Below are positions 60,600 through 64,000 of a stretch of DNA of 64,000 nucleotides, piece by piece. Each line of letters begins with the position of its first letter. Position 1 is the first letter of the stretch. The DNA is taken from NCBI RefSeq assembly GCF_022201045.2, contig NC_068558.1, forward strand, positions 124,001-188,000. Reading direction: 5' to 3'. The stretch is from Citrus sinensis. Taxonomy: Eukaryota; Streptophyta; Magnoliopsida; Sapindales; Rutaceae. The notes beneath the pieces are model-generated. The model saw only the letters and a program-made list of their open reading frames with translations. It made no database searches and was not told the DNA's origin. The position numbers and the translations under genes were made by a program.

Positions 60600-62999
60600 T
60601 CAAAAGTGTACTTTGTAGGAAAAACGGATAGGTCTGTAAATGCTCCTTTACATATATTAGATACACCTATGGATGGTATGCATAGATCTTAAAGAAAATA
60701 TGTACTGTTTATGTTGTGTAACTTATGAAACACGTGCTATTTTGTAGTCTCATGGCTGGTATTTTAGCCGTAGGAGACTGAATCCTTGGTCAGATTTTGG
60801 ATTGGACAGTTTCCAGATTTAGCGTTCGTTGGTACTTCTTGTTTTGTAGCGTCAAAAGTGGAGGGTCTAGAGTGGCAGCGCGGGGGGTGTGTGGGGATAG
60901 CATGGGTTATGGGTGGAATTGCGGAACAACAATAGTGTTTGTTTTGACCAATCATGTTCATCAAATAAAGGGAAATTGATTGGAGGTGCAACGGAATATC
61001 ATCAGTCTCTGTGTATAAATATTGTGATTGTGGGCTTGGATCTCATTGAAGATGCAGGCCAGTCCATTTTCAGTGGGGTCTGATCTTGAAATGGTAGGGA
61101 GGATGATGATGATGAGGATAATTAATTGAGTGGGAAAGAAACGGTGGGTTTGAAGGCGTGGGTGTCTAACGAAACAGTGAACGAGTTGGGACAGAGACAG
61201 ATATTGAGACAGAAACGGTGTGCACGTATCGCAGATATTTGATGAAATGTTTGGCCATTGGCTGGAAATTGAGACTAGATTTTTGTTGCGTCGTTATACG
61301 CGTATTTATATTATTATACTCGCTTGCATACAAACAAAACAATATTTAAGATTACAAAGAAGGCGAAGACAGCCATCGTTACTTCCATTTCTCACCTCAT
61401 TCCCTCAACAAATTTAGTAGTGGGGTGGGGATGGAAAATTTCCACGTAGAAAATAATTTTTCCATCCTTATTCCATTCTTCATTTATTTATAGTAGATAT
61501 AGATACACAATTTTAATAAATTTAAAATTTAAAATTTAAAATTTAAATAAAATTATTACCATATTATAAAGTATTTAAATTATTTTAAAAAATTTTCAAA
61601 TATTTAAAATAATATCGTGAAATGATATCAAAGTTTAAAAAAAATATTTGAAGAAAACAATATCTTAAAAGAGAAAAAAAATATCTTAAAAGAAGAAAAC
61701 ATATATGCAGAAAACAATATCTTAAAAGAAGAAAATAATATTTGAAGAAAACAATATCTTAAAAGAAGGCGAAGACAGCCATCGTTACTTTCATTTCCCA
61801 CCCCATTCCCCAACAAATTTAGTTGGGTGGGGATGGAGAATTTCCACGTAGGGAATAATTTTTTTATCATCACTTCATTCTCCATTTATTTATAATAGAT
61901 ATAAATATATGATTTTAATAAATTTAAAATTTAAATAAAATTATTATCATATTATAAAGTATTTAATTTATTTTAAAAATTTTCTAAAAGTTTAAAATAA
62001 TATCGTGAAATGATATCAAAGTTAAATAATGTTTGAAGAAAGCAGTATCTTAAGAGAGAGAAAAAAATAATAATGTTTTAGGTTGAATAAAAATTATATT
62101 GTAGGATTTTCTTTTAGTTATAGTCCATTTATATCAAGTAAAAATAAAAAAAAATATTAACTAACATTATAACTTATAAAACAAAAATTATTAAATAAAA
62201 ATTAAAAAAAATATTTATACATAATAGGGATTGGGATTGGAATTAGAGTGGGGAGTACAAAATTAAATCCCACCCTATTAAAAAATTAAAAATTATTTTT
62301 TTATCATTCTCCATCTTATTTCTCAAAAATTATTTAAAATAGAGCCCCATAAAACTCCAAACTTATGGAAGATTTTGATCATCCTAGTATAAGTTCAGTA
62401 ATGTCATATGTGCGTATTTTTTTAAGGAATACAAAAACGGCAGGTAAAAAAGGTGCGTTCCCACTACGTAACGTGGCATATAATTATTAAGGAGCATCAA
62501 CAGTAACAATAAATAAATGTTAAATGGGGGAGGGGGGAGGGAGGGGGGATGAGGATGAGGATGAGTATGAGTTAAGCAAGAAAGGGAAAGGCGTACATTG
62601 GATGGAATAGGCTACAGGTTCGGAAAGAAACACAACAGAAATGAATAAATGAGATGAATCTAAAAGGCAACATGTCATTATCATATAATGAATAAGGAGA
62701 GTGAAAATTGAAAAAAAAAAAAAAAGGTGGCACGGCGTGGGAGGTGAGAAGGAGGTGGCAAGCGGGTGAGTTGAAGCACACTGGAATTGCAAACAAGTGG
62801 TAAGTGGTAAGTGTAAAACAGCCTCCTAAATTCGATGGTAACTTACCTTTTATATATATACACATACACATATACATATATTTTAAGCTTAGCTTATTAG
62901 CTTTTGTAAGGAAAGCAAGTTGAAATCATCGTCATCATCATTTGGGGAAGAAATAAAAATAAAAATAAAAAAGTGAATAAAAGGTGTAGAGAGAGAGAG
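60600..62999. other. Gene-free interval before the small-protein gene
   Basis: Holds the NAC 3' UTR, a tandem segmental duplication at 61359-62040, AT-rich DNA, a G-rich patch at about 62526-62550, and a leader with TATATATATACAC (about 62850) and a GA run (62989-62999) before the ATG at 63000. No other gene recognised. Confidence 0.5.
61359..62040 (+). repeat. Segmental direct duplication, about 406-bp spacing
   Basis: GAAGGCGAAGACAGCCATCG occurs at 61359 and again at 61765, followed in both by ACAAATTTAGT, GGGGTGGGGATGGA, AATTTCCACGTAG and AAATAATATCGTGAAATGAT. The first copy holds extra AAATTTAAA-type short repeats, and ATATCTTAAAAGA motifs recur between the copies. Probably an old repeat duplicated in tandem. 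Confidence 0.82.
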
Positions 63000-63200
63000 A
63001 TGATACTGGTAGCAATAGTGGCAGAGCTAATGGAGGAGTACACGGTGCTGCTGGCGAGGGTGCTTGAGCATTTGTTTCACGACGCTCCTTTTCCAAGACG
63101 TGTTCGTTTTCTCATTCTTCGCAATCTTCCATTTGTCTCCTCCTCCTCCTCCGCCTCCGCTTTCAGCAGGAGACCTCCCTTGCGTCCAGCCCCCGCTTAA
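63000..63200 (+). CDS. 66-aa small protein, conserved-looking, unknown function
   Basis: ATG at 63000 follows a GA-rich leader (an in-frame GTG at 62973 is not used). The first 45 residues are a hydrophobic, helical stretch ending in a basic patch: residues 2-9 ILVAIVAE, 10-24 LMEEYTVLLARVLEH, then HDAPFPRRVRFLILRNLPFV. The C-terminal third is Ser and Pro rich. The HDAPFPRRVRFLILRNLPF motif looks like a conserved plant small-protein motif that I have seen in uncharacterised proteins, but no function is known. Hydrophobic segments without a clear cleavage site suggest membrane association. It is too short to exclude a chance frame; the regular composition and upstream TATA-like TTTTATATATATAC (about 62849) support it. 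Confidence 0.62.
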   Translation: MILVAIVAELMEEYTVLLARVLEHLFHDAPFPRRVRFLILRNLPFVSSSSSASAFSRRPPLRPAPA

Positions 63201-64000
63201 GCTTAGTCTCATTCACCGTCTTTTCTTTTCTTTTCTTTTTTTGTAAAATTTAAATATGTTGCTTGGCGGCTGAATTTGTCAATCAATCTTTCCTTTTTCT
63301 TTTGTATGTTATAATGTATATTCTTAATTCTTGGAGTTGGGAGTTGTGTACGTGTTTCTTTCTGGTTTTTTTATTAGCAGATAAAAAAAAAAAAAGAGTA
63401 TTAATAAAGAGCTTCATTAATTTTCTTTGTTATTGTTATGATCGAATTCGAATCGATGTTGTTGGACGTGATGCTATTTCTTAATTTTCTGTGTTATGTG
63501 TTTGTCAATCTTTTTTTTTTTTTTTTTTTTTTGAATCAATCATTTTTCTGGATTATGAATTGTAGTGGATTAGGAATAGGAAGAAGATTAGATGTGTTCT
63601 GATTCACACATTTGGATTAAAACCTGATCCTCCATCACCATGATTGATGGCGGGCTGATACATACAACCTAAATCAACTCGACTCGACTGGAGAAGATGA
63701 AGAGGAGATACCCGTTCTTTCAGTTACCCTGTTGCGACGGAGACGGTGGAGAAGACACATGTCACGTGAAGGTGATGATTGCTGGCTTTAGCTGAGACGG
63801 TGGAGAAGACACATGTCATGTGAAGGTGATGGTCTCATTCATTGCTGGCTTTAGCCGCCGTAGATGAGATGATTGTGGAGAACTCGAAGGTTCCTACTCC
63901 CTATGTTTTTTTTTTTTTTTAATTATGAGTAATCCTTTTGATTGATTTGAGGCCTAAATTAGTAAATTTGGAACCCAATGCAGTCTTAACGTGACATGTG
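63201..64000. other. 3' flank and gene-free end of the window
   Basis: 3' UTR of the small-protein gene, then AT-rich DNA with a T-run (63511-63532), a tandem duplication at about 63739-63850, and another T-run near 63907-63920. No coding sequence recognised. Confidence 0.5.
63739..63855 (+). repeat. Imperfect tandem duplication of about 56 bp
   Basis: GAGACGGTGGAGAAGACACA followed by TGTCACGTGAAGGTGATG occurs at 63739 and again at 63795 with one change, and TTGCTGGCTTTAGC follows each. The second copy carries an extra GGTCTCATTCA insertion. Confidence 0.85.

Overview
The window is nuclear DNA of a dicot plant. The genes have short exons with GT-AG introns, the intergenic DNA is very AT-rich with many transposon relics, and every recognisable protein belongs to a plant family (ATL RING-H2, AP2/ERF, NAC, WAT1/EamA, CAD, plant NUP98 with no NUP96 part). 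The overall look suggests a woody eudicot such as Citrus, but nothing here proves the species. No rRNA, tRNA, CRISPR array or bacterial-type operon was found. Exon boundaries were placed by hand from splice sites and frame continuity; each multi-exon model below closes in frame.

Layout, left to right: ATL-type RING-H2 ubiquitin ligase (+, 49-633); a complete but decayed and internally deleted Ty3/gypsy element of Tat-like type (2104-7995, minus orientation) with 683-bp LTRs, a 5-bp target duplication, a gag-protease frame carrying four stops, a remnant of the integrase C-terminus, and about 15 copies of a 121-123-bp tandem repeat; a small two-exon gene of unknown function (+, 9990-11064); a long foldback MITE (11631-12211); a cinnamyl-alcohol-dehydrogenase-like gene with a GC-AG intron (+, 14434-16742); a MITE with a perfect 9-bp target duplication (19192-19393); ribosomal protein uL6/RPL9 (-, 20738-21683) with a 24-nt G run in intron 1; NUP98 (-, 23124-29549).

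From about 30.1 to 41.2 kb there is no gene. This stretch holds an old LTR-like element (32.0-35.1 kb), a 395-bp tandem duplication, and what looks like a 3.8-kb hAT-type element (36848-40693) into which other repeats are nested, including a clear 967-bp hAT element (39514-40480). Then come an intronless AP2/ERF factor (+, 41205-42377), a WAT1-like EamA transporter (+, 45584-47482), a His-rich disordered protein (-, 48643-49164), a membrane RING-CH protein (+, 51116-53023), a Pack-MULE-like element carrying the last exon of a class II trehalose-phosphate synthase gene (54259-55443), a membrane-tethered NAC factor (+, 57734-60599) and a 66-aa conserved-looking small protein (+, 63000-63200).

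The genes do not form a pathway. They are ordinary single-copy plant genes separated by transposon-derived DNA. The most unusual objects are the Pack-MULE-like gene-fragment capture, the deleted Tat-like element with a satellite-like array in its 3' untranslated region, and the nested hAT-type insertions.
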